Source of the DNA: Gordonia tangerina
GTDB taxonomy: Bacteria; Actinomycetota; Actinomycetes; Mycobacteriales; Mycobacteriaceae
Direction: 5' to 3'
Assembly: GCF_021556435.1 (NCBI RefSeq)
Contig: NZ_JAKGCU010000015.1
Span: forward strand, 61,351-125,350
DNA: 64,000 nucleotides
Below, piece by piece: positions 51,869 through 59,511 of the stretch (positions are counted from its first letter, which is position 1; every line of letters begins with the position of its first letter). The translations under genes and the position numbers were made by a program. The notes beneath the pieces are model-generated. The model searched no databases. It had not been told where the DNA came from and worked only from the letters and a program-made list of their open reading frames with translations.

Positions 51869-51943
51869 ATGGGCAAGCGCGGACGCAAGAAGCGCGCTCG
51901 TAAGAAGAACGCTGCCAACCACGGCAAGCGTCCCAACTCCTGA
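51869..51943 (+). CDS. Ribosomal protein bL37 (24 residues)
   Basis: A 24-codon gene, ATG 51869 to TGA 51941-51943, with AAGGAGG 6 nt upstream. The product begins MGKRGRKKRARKK and ends NHGKRPNS, matching bL37, a tiny basic protein found in the mycobacterial 50S subunit structure. Fourteen of its residues are Lys, Arg or His/Asn, as expected for rRNA binding. It is divergent from the TB7.3 gene and followed by a perfect 36-bp inverted repeat. It is too short for most gene finders. Confidence 0.85.
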   Translation: MGKRGRKKRARKKNAANHGKRPNS

Positions 51944-51994
51944 GTTTCGACTCGGGTAGCGAGCTTATTGGATGGGTTCGGTTCGACGGTCCGC

Positions 51995-52099
51995 GTCGAC
52001 AGAACCCGGAAAAACGCCGAGAGCATCCACTGTTGGAACAGAGAGTCGCCTCTCTGCACAAGGGTGGATGCTCTCGGCGTTTTTCCGGGTTCTGTCGAC
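51995..52099. repeat. Perfect 36-bp inverted repeat with nested hairpin
   Basis: The left arm (51995-52030) and right arm (52064-52099) are exact reverse complements over 36 bp, beginning and ending in GTCGAC. The 33-bp centre contains a second hairpin CAGAGAG/CTCTCTG with a 4-nt loop. The arms include AAAAACGCC and GGCGTTTTT, which act as U-tracts for a bidirectional terminator between bL37 and the convergent rshA. The arm length far exceeds a normal terminator. Confidence 0.9.
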
Positions 52100-52138
52100 C
52101 GCCGCGGGGCAGGTGACGGCGTGGATCTCGCGGGGTCG

Positions 52139-52450
52139 CTACTCCGGGCCCGACTCCCGCACGATCACGGTCCGACGGATCTCGACACGCAACCGCTCAC
52201 GCAGCCCTTCGGGTGCGTGATCGCCGCCGCACTTCCGGTTGATCAGAGTCTTCATCTGCTGCTCGATGCCGTAATGGGCAAAACACGATGGGCAGGTGTC
52301 GAGATGCTCCTGCAGACGTGACCGTGCATCGGCATCGCACTCGTCGTCGAGGAGCAACCAGACATCCGCGATCACCGCGGAGCAGTCGAGTTCGACGAAC
52401 TCAGGATCCATGTCGCCACCCTGATCATCACTTCGCTGTGTGCCGCTCAT
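52139..52450 (-). CDS. rshA: Anti-sigma factor RshA
   Basis: A 103-residue zinc-associated anti-sigma factor. The HxxxCxxC motif is EHLDTCPSC, with a further histidine or cysteine nearby ([22 protein letters not shown]). It holds SigH inactive under reducing conditions; thiol oxidation releases it. Its start overlaps the sigH stop (ATGA at 52447-52450), so the two are coupled. The 36-bp inverted repeat lies after its stop. Confidence 0.94.
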   Translation of the reverse strand: MSGTQRSDDQGGDMDPEFVELDCSAVIADVWLLLDDECDADARSRLQEHLDTCPSCFAHYGIEQQMKTLINRKCGGDHAPEGLRERLRVEIRRTVIVRESGPE

Positions 52451-53151
52451 CTCTTCACCCCGCTCTCGGAGTTGCGTGCGGCGCGGTTGAAGCCGCGCTC
52501 ACGGGCGACGTCGGCGAGTAGATCGCGCAACTGGCGCCGGCCACGATGCAGCCGGGACATGACGGTTCCGATCGGCGTGTCCATGATCTCCGCGATCTCC
52601 TTGTAAGGCAGACCTTCCACGTCGGCGTAGTACACCGCCATCCGGAAGTCCTCCGGGAGTTCCTGCAGCGCGGCCTTGATGTCGTCGTCGGGTAGGGCTT
52701 CGAGCGCCTCGATCTCCGCTGAGCGAAGTCCGGTCGACGAGTGTTCGGCCGTCGCCGCCAACTGCCAATCGGTGATCTCGTCAGTGGGATACTGCGCCGG
52801 TTGACGCTGCTTCTTGCGATATCCGTTGATGTAGGTGTTGGTCAGGATCCGATAAAGCCACGCCTTGAGGTTGGTGCCCTCCCGGAAGGACGAGAAGGCC
52901 GAGAAGGCCTTGACGTAGGTCTCCTGAACCAGGTCTTCGGCATCGGCCGGATTACGGGTCATCCGCAGTGCTGCGCCGTACATCTGGTCGAGCAACGGCA
53001 ACGCGTCACGCTCGAAACGCTCCGTCAACGCCTCGGGCGACTCGCCCGGATCGGCTCGGCGCGGCGCCTGCGACCCGACTCCGGATGTGCGCTTCGAGTC
53101 CGCATCGGCCGCATCGGCGGGCGCCTGGTCCTGCGACTCGGGTTCGGTCAC
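52447..53151 (-). CDS. sigH: ECF sigma factor SigH
   Basis: A 234-residue ECF sigma factor with region 2 ([49 protein letters not shown]) and region 4 ([39 protein letters not shown]). It drives the oxidative and heat stress regulon. The GTG at 53151 is preferred since GAAGGG lies 6 nt upstream and the length then matches other SigH proteins. The frame stays open to an ATG at 53346, giving a roughly 65-residue N-terminal extension. A SigH-type promoter lies upstream, suggesting autoregulation. Coupled to rshA. Confidence 0.94.
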   Translation of the reverse strand: MTEPESQDQAPADAADADSKRTSGVGSQAPRRADPGESPEALTERFERDALPLLDQMYGAALRMTRNPADAEDLVQETYVKAFSAFSSFREGTNLKAWLYRILTNTYINGYRKKQRQPAQYPTDEITDWQLAATAEHSSTGLRSAEIEALEALPDDDIKAALQELPEDFRMAVYYADVEGLPYKEIAEIMDTPIGTVMSRLHRGRRQLRDLLADVARERGFNRAARNSESGVKR

Positions 53152-53432
53152 TACGATCCCTTCGGTGACGGCGTTCGCTGGGATCGAGGTCGGTGCCCGC
53201 AGCACCCATCGGGTGTCCGGGGCCACGATCCCGTTGGAGATCCCACTGTCGGACCAGCTTACCGATGCCGCGCCGGGCGCGACGCCCACCTGGGATGCTG
53301 ACTCGTGAACCGCGCTGGTGGGTTCGACCAGACCAGTGCTACTCATATGGCTGTTCGACCTTCCGTGTGAGTCGGGAATGTTCGGTTGACGAGCGGCCAC
53401 CGCCGGTTGCCCGCGTCGTCGACACATGCGTC

Positions 53433-53458
53433 AACAGTGTGTGCACGGCAAATGTTCC
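53433..53458 (-). promoter_or_regulatory. SigH-type promoter of sigH
   Basis: Minus strand: -35 GGAACA (53453-53458), 17-bp spacer, -10 GTT (53433-53435). It matches GGAAY-N17-GTT exactly and would start transcription near 53426, upstream of both possible sigH starts. Confidence 0.7.
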
Positions 53459-53505
53459 ATGCGATGTACGGATCGGCAGCACAGCCAGCAGAACGGAGCG
53501 AGATG

Positions 53506-54003
53506 ATGGCCGCAACACCGGCGGTGACGGCACTCGAACGCGCAGGTATCGCCTACAGCGTGCACCGCTACACCCACGACAAGAACAGCGACGCGTACGG
53601 CGCCGAGGCGGTCGCTGCGCTCGCCGATGCCCTCGGGATAAGTCCGGATCAGGTCTTCAAGACCTTGGTGATCGATCTCGGCGGTCACCTGGCGGTCGCA
53701 GTGGTGCCGGTACCGCGCCGACTGTCGCTGAAAGCAGCCGCCGCGGCGTTGGCCGATGTCACCAAGGGCACATCCAAGGCGGCGATGGCCGCCGAGAAGG
53801 CGGTCACCCGCTCGACCGGCTACGTCTTCGGCGGGGTGTCACCGCTCGGCCAGCGCACGGCGCTGCCCACGGTCGTGGACAGATCCGCGCTCGACTGGTC
53901 GACGGTGTACTGCAGTGCCGGTCGGCGGGGTATGGAGATCGGACTCGCTCCCGGCGACCTCGTCGCGGCGACGAATGCCGTGACCGCCGACATCGCGGTG
54001 TGA
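53506..54003 (+). CDS. ybaK: YbaK/EbsC-family Cys-tRNA(Pro) deacylase
   Basis: A 165-residue YbaK/ProX-type trans-editing protein. The conserved lysine region reads DQVFKTLVIDLGGHLAVAVVP, and KAAMAAEKAVTRSTGYVFGGVSPLG is the typical glycine-rich loop. It removes cysteine mischarged on tRNA(Pro). ATG 53506 is preferred (GGAG 7 nt upstream), with ATG 53503 adjacent. It is divergent from sigH over about 160-355 bp depending on the sigH start; its own promoter is not obvious. Confidence 0.9.
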   Translation: MAATPAVTALERAGIAYSVHRYTHDKNSDAYGAEAVAALADALGISPDQVFKTLVIDLGGHLAVAVVPVPRRLSLKAAAAALADVTKGTSKAAMAAEKAVTRSTGYVFGGVSPLGQRTALPTVVDRSALDWSTVYCSAGRRGMEIGLAPGDLVAATNAVTADIAV

Positions 54004-54090
54004 GTGATCGCCGTGTGAGGGGTCGCGGTGTGAGTGTCAGTGGAATCGTGTCATGGGTCCGTGTCGGGGGTTCGTGCCAGCATGGAGACC

Positions 54091-54915
54091 ATGTGCGGAC
54101 GATATGCGGTGACCACCGACCCGGCGAAGCTCGCCGCGGAGATCGATGCGATCAACGAGGTGCCCGTTCCCCTCGACCCGGCGGGCGACGAATCGGCTGA
54201 TGACAAATCGGCGAAGGACGGGTCCGCGAACAATGAGCCAGTGTCGGCCGAACGAGGCACGTCCGGACGGTCCCCCGGCCCGAACTACAACGTCGCACCC
54301 ACCACCACGGTGATGACCGTGGTGCGGCGTCACGCACCCGACGATGCCGACGACGACCCGGCGCTGCGCATCCGCGCGATGCGCTGGGGCCTGGTGCCGC
54401 CATGGGCCAGGGAGGTCGGCAAAGGCCCGCTGCTGTTCAACGCTCGCGCGGAGAGCGCGGCGGAGAAGAGTTCGTTCCGCTCCTCGGTGAAGTCCAAGCG
54501 GTGTCTGGTCCCGATGGACGGTTGGTATGAGTGGAAGAAGGGCCCCGCCGATGCGAAGGGCAAACCCACCAAGGTGCCGTTCTTCATGTCCCCCCACGAT
54601 GGGACCCGACTATTCATGGCCGGTCTGTGGTCGGTGTGGCGCCCGAAGGACGCCGCACGGGACACACCACCGTTACTGAGTTGTTCCATCCTCACGACCG
54701 ACGCCGTCGGACACCTGCGCGATATTCACGACCGCATGCCGCTGATCATGCCCTTCGAGAACTGGGATCCGTGGCTCGACCCGGACCACACCGCCCCCGC
54801 CGAACTGTTCGCACCGCCGAGCGAGGCGATCGCCGACGCGATCGACGTCCGCGAGGTGGCCCCGCTGGTGAACCGGGTTGCCAACAACGGGCCGGAACTG
54901 TTGGAACCGGTCTGA
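54091..54915 (+). CDS. SRAP / YedK-HMCES family abasic-site protein
   Basis: A 274-residue SRAP protein. The catalytic cysteine is residue 2 in MCGRYAVT and needs methionine removal, which fixes the start at ATG 54091 rather than ATG 54082. Other conserved residues appear in YNVAPTT, WGLVPPWA, NARAESA, WYEWKK and DIHDRMPLIM. SRAP proteins crosslink to abasic sites in single-stranded DNA and shield them. An unusual acidic, low-complexity insert (about residues 29-65, DESADDKSAKDGSANNE) sits between the first strand and YNVAPT. Rv3226c position. Confidence 0.92.
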   Translation: MCGRYAVTTDPAKLAAEIDAINEVPVPLDPAGDESADDKSAKDGSANNEPVSAERGTSGRSPGPNYNVAPTTTVMTVVRRHAPDDADDDPALRIRAMRWGLVPPWAREVGKGPLLFNARAESAAEKSSFRSSVKSKRCLVPMDGWYEWKKGPADAKGKPTKVPFFMSPHDGTRLFMAGLWSVWRPKDAARDTPPLLSCSILTTDAVGHLRDIHDRMPLIMPFENWDPWLDPDHTAPAELFAPPSEAIADAIDVREVAPLVNRVANNGPELLEPV

Positions 54916-54926
54916 GCGGCCCGCGG

Positions 54927-55955
54927 TCAGTCGGGCACGAGGACCGCGGCACCGTCGAAGCGGCCCGCTTTCAGGTCGGCGAGCGCCTCATCAGCCCCCG
55001 ACAGCGGATAGGGGTGGGTGGTCGCGTGCACGCCATGGCGTGCGGCAAGTGTCAGGAACTCCTCGCCGTCGGCCCTGGTGTTCGCGGTGACCGAGCGGAC
55101 CTCTCTTTCGTAGAAGAGCTCTCGCTGATAGTTCAGCGGCGGAACATCACTCAGGTGAATGCCCGCAATGGCCAGGACGCCACCGCGATCGAGGGCGCGC
55201 ATCGCCACCGGCACCAGCTCACCCACCGGAGCGAATGTGATGGCGGCGTCCAGTGGCTCCGGCGGGGCAGCGTCGGCGGCGCCCACCGACGTCGCCCCCA
55301 GGCGTCGCGCCAGCTCGCGTGACTGTTCGCCGCGGGTCATCACATGCACCCTGGCGCCCAGGGCGATCGCGACCTGCGCACAGAGGTGTGCACTGCCACC
55401 GAAGCCGTAAAGGCCCAGTCGGTGCGGGATCTCGAAGCCGAGCTCGGCACCCAGGTCGGGCCGGCTCGCCCGCTTGAGCGCACGATAGCCGATGATGCCG
55501 GCGCAGAGCAGCGGGGCCGCGGCGACGGTGTCCAGGTCGGCGGGCAGGCGATACGCGAACGGCGCAGGCACGGTGGTGAAGTCGGCATAGCCGCCATCAT
55601 GGTCCCACCCGGTGTAGGACGATGCCGGACAGAGATTCTCGTCGCCACGCCGACAGTAGTCGCAGGTGCCATCGGTTCGGTGCAGCCACGCCACCCCGAC
55701 GCGGTCACCGACGGCGAACTCGGTGACCCGCGCACCCAGCGCTGCCACCTCCCCCACTACCTCGTGCCCAGGGGTCACCCGATCTCGATGGAGTGGGAGA
55801 TCCCCTTCGGCCACATGCAGATCGGTGCGGCACACGCCGCATGCGAGGACACGAACGAGCAGTTCGTCGTCACCCACCACCGGCACATCTTTGCGCACCA
55901 ACCGCAGCGGGTGGTGCTCGATCGGCGCCGGAGCGCTCACTTCCCAGGCACGCAT
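54927..55955 (-). CDS. Zinc-dependent alcohol dehydrogenase
   Basis: A 342-residue medium-chain dehydrogenase. Catalytic-zinc ligands occur in CGVCRTDLH and GHEVVGEV; the structural zinc loop is [12 protein letters not shown], with only three cysteines visible there. The nucleotide-binding loop is [10 protein letters not shown]. It oxidises an alcohol with NAD(P)+. The ATG at 55955 is chosen over 55976 since the family begins MRAWEV. It follows the monooxygenase gene by 78 bp on the same strand, suggesting an alcohol-ketone-ester pathway (inference). Confidence 0.88.
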   Translation of the reverse strand: MRAWEVSAPAPIEHHPLRLVRKDVPVVGDDELLVRVLACGVCRTDLHVAEGDLPLHRDRVTPGHEVVGEVAALGARVTEFAVGDRVGVAWLHRTDGTCDYCRRGDENLCPASSYTGWDHDGGYADFTTVPAPFAYRLPADLDTVAAAPLLCAGIIGYRALKRASRPDLGAELGFEIPHRLGLYGFGGSAHLCAQVAIALGARVHVMTRGEQSRELARRLGATSVGAADAAPPEPLDAAITFAPVGELVPVAMRALDRGGVLAIAGIHLSDVPPLNYQRELFYEREVRSVTANTRADGEEFLTLAARHGVHATTHPYPLSGADEALADLKAGRFDGAAVLVPD

Positions 55956-56033
55956 GATTCCAGCATATGGCGGCATTGCTGCGGCGATGGGGGCGTCGGC
56001 AGCATGTCCCCGACCCAGCCCGCTGACGGTGGG

Positions 56034-57527
56034 TCAGCGGTACCGATAGTCGTCGAGCGGGAACCCGTCCATCTCGCGCCGCGTGGACAGAGTGGAACTC
56101 GGCCGCAACAACGCCGCCTCACCGTGCTGGTTGAAGTAATAGCTTCGGGCCGACGAACAGTCGCCGTTGTAGAACACCGAGGACTGCAACTTCTCGGTGA
56201 CCCGGGCCAGGAATTCCGCGTTGGCCTCCTCGGTCACTTCGAAGGTCGTGTCCTGCCGCTGCCGCAACTCACCGAACAGCCGACGGATGTGGGTCATCTG
56301 CCCTTCGATCGTCGTGAAGTACGACAACCCGCTGTAGGAGTACGGACTGTTCAGCGAGAGCAGGTTGGGGAAACTCGGCATGGCGATACCCTCGTACGCC
56401 TGAAACCGGTTCTCTCGCCACCAGGTGCCGAGATCGCGTCCATCCCGCCCGACGATGTCGAACGCCGGAAAGTTGGTTCCCCAGAGATCGAAACCGGTGG
56501 CCAGGACCAGAACGTCGATCTCGGTGCGGTCGCCATCGGTGGTGATGATCGCTCCCGGTTCCACCCGGTCGATGGAGCTCGTCTGCAGAGAGACATGCGG
56601 ATCGTTGAAGGCGCGCAGGTAGCTGTTGGAGAACGTCGGCCGTTTGCAGCCGAAGTCGTACGTCGGAGTCAGTGCTGCTCGGGTACTCCGGTCGCGCACC
56701 TGGGCGCGCAGGTGCGCACGCGCCAACAGCTCTGCTCCCCGGTTGCCGATTCTGACCTGCTTGAAGTGCAGGACCCCGAACACCATCAGGGCCTCGAGTG
56801 CGGCGGTGTTCACCATCCGGGCCAGGCGCTGAGTAATCGGCACGCGGGCGAAGATCTTCTGGACAGGCGCCGGGATTCCGAAATCGACTTTCGGCACCAC
56901 CCAGATCGGCGTCCGCTGGAACACGGTGAGAGTTTCTGCCTGGCGGGCGATCTCGGGTATCAGCTGGACCGCGGTGGCGCCGGTGCCCACGATCGCCGCC
57001 CGCTCACCGGTGAAGTCGTGGCCATCCTCCCAGGCAGTGGTGTGGATGATCGTTCTGCCGAACGTGTCGAGACCCGGAAAGTCAGGCGTGTGCGGTTGGG
57101 AGAGAAACCCCGTGGCAGTGACCAGATAGCGGCACGTTCGCGTCGCACCGTCGGCCGTGGCGACCCGCCAGAGTCGTTCGCGCTCATCCCATTCCGCCCG
57201 CGTCACCGTGGTGTCGAACTGCATGTGTCGCTTCAGGTCGTAGCTGTCGGCGACGTGATGGGCGTAACGCTTGAGTTCGACTCCCGGCGCGAACAGCCGC
57301 GACCAATACGGGTTCGGTTCGAACGAGTACGAGTAGGTGACCGAGGCGATGTCGACGGCCAGGCCGGGATAGTGGTTGACGTGCCAGGTGCCACCGAGAT
57401 CCTGCTCGCGCTCGAGGATGGCGATGTTCTCGAAACCCAGGCTCTTGAACTCGATTGCGGCACCCAACCCGCCGAAGCCCGCCCCGACGATCACCACATC
57501 GTGGTCGGGTCGTGCCGTCTCCGTCAT
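56034..57527 (-). CDS. Flavin-containing / Baeyer-Villiger-type monooxygenase
   Basis: A 497-residue FAD and NADPH-dependent monooxygenase. The FAD motif is VGAGFGGLGAA, the second Rossmann motif GTGATAVQL, and between them FGRTIIHTTAW resembles the BVMO fingerprint FxGxxxHxxxW. It should insert oxygen next to a ketone carbonyl or oxidise a heteroatom. The ATG at 57527 is preferred since GGTGGAAG precedes it; 57536 is the alternative. The alcohol dehydrogenase follows downstream. It is divergent from the globin (205-bp gap). Confidence 0.88.
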   Translation of the reverse strand: MTETARPDHDVVIVGAGFGGLGAAIEFKSLGFENIAILEREQDLGGTWHVNHYPGLAVDIASVTYSYSFEPNPYWSRLFAPGVELKRYAHHVADSYDLKRHMQFDTTVTRAEWDERERLWRVATADGATRTCRYLVTATGFLSQPHTPDFPGLDTFGRTIIHTTAWEDGHDFTGERAAIVGTGATAVQLIPEIARQAETLTVFQRTPIWVVPKVDFGIPAPVQKIFARVPITQRLARMVNTAALEALMVFGVLHFKQVRIGNRGAELLARAHLRAQVRDRSTRAALTPTYDFGCKRPTFSNSYLRAFNDPHVSLQTSSIDRVEPGAIITTDGDRTEIDVLVLATGFDLWGTNFPAFDIVGRDGRDLGTWWRENRFQAYEGIAMPSFPNLLSLNSPYSYSGLSYFTTIEGQMTHIRRLFGELRQRQDTTFEVTEEANAEFLARVTEKLQSSVFYNGDCSSARSYYFNQHGEAALLRPSSTLSTRREMDGFPLDDYRYR

Positions 57528-57732
57528 CGCTTCCACCCCCGGGCCGAATCGTCGATCGTGCTGACCGATGTGAGTGTTACTCCCCGAAACACTAATCGAC
57601 GAGACGCGACGTGACCAGACCCGTCGGCGACGTCGGTTATCCGAGCGGCTGTGAGGTTGGTGTTACCGGTGCGGCGACCCGTTGTGCCGTCGCGGTAATT
57701 GCCAGGTAACAGCGGTTCACCACGATCGTCGC

Positions 57733-58155
57733 ATGGACAAAATACTTCTCCAGCGCAGTCTGGCGCTGGTGGACCTACCCGACGACGGCCTCACCGTCCG
57801 GTTCTATGAGGTGCTCTTCGAGCGATATCCCGAGGTACAACCCATGTTCAGTCGGGGCGTGCGTCCGCAAGCCGCGATGTTGCGCACGGCCATCATCGCG
57901 GTGGTCGATCATCTCGAGGATTCCGCGTGGCTATCGTCGACACTGGGCACGCTGGGCCGCCATCACGCCGAGTTGGGGGTGACCGAACCGATGTACGGCG
58001 CGGTCGCCGAGTGCATGATCGCCACCATGTCCGAAGTCGGCGCCCCGCATTGGACCGCGGAGATGACCGCGGCGTGGTCGGAGGTGCTGTCGGCAGTGGC
58101 GTCGCTGATGGTCGCGGCATACCCCGACGAGGCCGACGCGTCGGGCGCAGCCTGA
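57733..58155 (+). CDS. Single-domain globin
   Basis: A 140-residue globin of the flavohaemoglobin N-terminal (SDgb) type. It has RFYEVLFERYPEVQPMF (helix B/C with the B10 region) and the proximal histidine His78 in LGRHHAELGV. No reductase domain follows. It likely binds O2 or NO. TGTTACC (57661-57667) and GGTAACA (57705-57711) form a distant inverted repeat upstream. The Shine-Dalgarno is weak. Confidence 0.85.
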   Translation: MDKILLQRSLALVDLPDDGLTVRFYEVLFERYPEVQPMFSRGVRPQAAMLRTAIIAVVDHLEDSAWLSSTLGTLGRHHAELGVTEPMYGAVAECMIATMSEVGAPHWTAEMTAAWSEVLSAVASLMVAAYPDEADASGAA

Positions 58156-58239
58156 CGATCGCCGCGGCCGACACCGACATCGAAGTGGACACCGGAGCTG
58201 CGCGGGAATACGGCCGCGACATCCGACGCTGGCACAGTC

Positions 58240-59511
58240 ATGCCGCAGACCGGGAGCAGCCACACACAGACGGCCCCAGCGCAACGACGAGAACGGTCAC
58301 GTGGGCGTTCGTTCGCCGCGGCCGCACTCGCCTTCGCCGTCGTCATGCTCGGCACCACCCTGCCCACCCCGCTCTATGCCATCTACGCGGCCGAACTCGG
58401 CTTCGGCGTGGTCACCACCACGGTGATCTTCGCGATCTACGCCGCCGGCGTGATCGCCGCACTGATCGTGTTCGGTCGCTGGTCCGATGCGGTGGGACGA
58501 CGGCCACTGCTACTCGCCGGCGCACTGCTCTCGGCAGCCAGCGCCGTGGTGTTCCTCACCGCAGGACCCGTGTGGCAGTTGATGATCGGCAGGGTGCTGT
58601 CCGGTTTGTCGGCGGGAATCTACGCCGGCGCCGCAACCGCGGCCATCATCGAACTGGCACCCCGGCGCTGGCAAGGCCGGGCACCCGCCATCGCCACCGC
58701 CGCCAACATCGGGGGTCTGGGGTTGGGGCCGCTGATCGCCGGACTCCTCGCTCAATTCGCACCCGCCCCGCTCCGCCTGCCATTTGCGCTCGATCTGGTG
58801 CTGCTGGCACCGGTCCTCGTCGGGATCTGGTTCCTGACGGAATCGGTTGATGTCCGCGCCGGGACGCGCCTGGGTTTGCAGCGGCTGTCGGTTCCCGCCG
58901 AGGTCCGAGGCGTCTTCGTGCGTGCGGCCATCGCGGCCTTTGCCGGGTTCGCGGTGATGGGCACCTTTACGGGTGTGACCCCGTCGTTCGTGTCGCAGAT
59001 ACTCGGCATCGACTCGCACGCGATCGCCGGCATCCTGGTGGCGGTGCTGTTCTTGACCTCGGCGTTGACCCAGATCGTCGGGCGTTCACAGCCCACGGAG
59101 CGGTCCCTGATCGTCGGATGCGCAGTCCTGGTCGTCGGAATGGCCGTGCTGGTGAGCGGGCTGCTGGTCCCATCGTTGGCCATCCTGTTCCTCGGCGCGA
59201 TCATCAGCGGAATCGGTCAGGGACTCTCCTTCAGCAAGGGGTTGGCCGCGGTCGTCGCGGCCAGCCCATCCGACCGGCGCGCCGAAGTCACCTCGACCTA
59301 TTTCGTGGTCGCCTATGTGGCGATCTCGATCCCGATCGTCGGTGAGGGTTTCGCCGCGGCCCACTGGGGGCTGCGCACCTCCGGGATCGCATTCAACATC
59401 GCGGTTGGTGTTCTCGCCCTCATCGCTCTGGTATTGACCCTGGTGGCGGTGCGCTCCGATCACGGCCCCGGGCCGCGGCACACCGCCTCCCGGGGTTACC
59501 ACTCAATGTGA
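58240..59511 (+). CDS. MFS transporter (drug efflux-like)
   Basis: A 423-residue MFS protein with about 12 helices. Helix 1 has LGTTLPTPLYAIYAAELGF, and motif A is FGRWSDAVGRRPLLL. The pattern suits a drug/H+ antiporter, but the substrate is unknown. Its end overlaps the convergent malQ gene by 9 bp. It lies 84 bp after the globin gene, on the same strand, and may be cotranscribed. Confidence 0.84.
   Translation: MPQTGSSHTQTAPAQRRERSRGRSFAAAALAFAVVMLGTTLPTPLYAIYAAELGFGVVTTTVIFAIYAAGVIAALIVFGRWSDAVGRRPLLLAGALLSAASAVVFLTAGPVWQLMIGRVLSGLSAGIYAGAATAAIIELAPRRWQGRAPAIATAANIGGLGLGPLIAGLLAQFAPAPLRLPFALDLVLLAPVLVGIWFLTESVDVRAGTRLGLQRLSVPAEVRGVFVRAAIAAFAGFAVMGTFTGVTPSFVSQILGIDSHAIAGILVAVLFLTSALTQIVGRSQPTERSLIVGCAVLVVGMAVLVSGLLVPSLAILFLGAIISGIGQGLSFSKGLAAVVAASPSDRRAEVTSTYFVVAYVAISIPIVGEGFAAAHWGLRTSGIAFNIAVGVLALIALVLTLVAVRSDHGPGPRHTASRGYHSM

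Noticed and set aside
55344..57614. 756-residue plus-strand frame
   Set aside because: Antisense of the alcohol dehydrogenase and monooxygenase genes, which carry clear cofactor motifs.
57661..57711. TGTTACC ... GGTAACA upstream of the globin as an operator
   Set aside because: The arms are 37 bp apart and match no known NO- or oxygen-sensor site.
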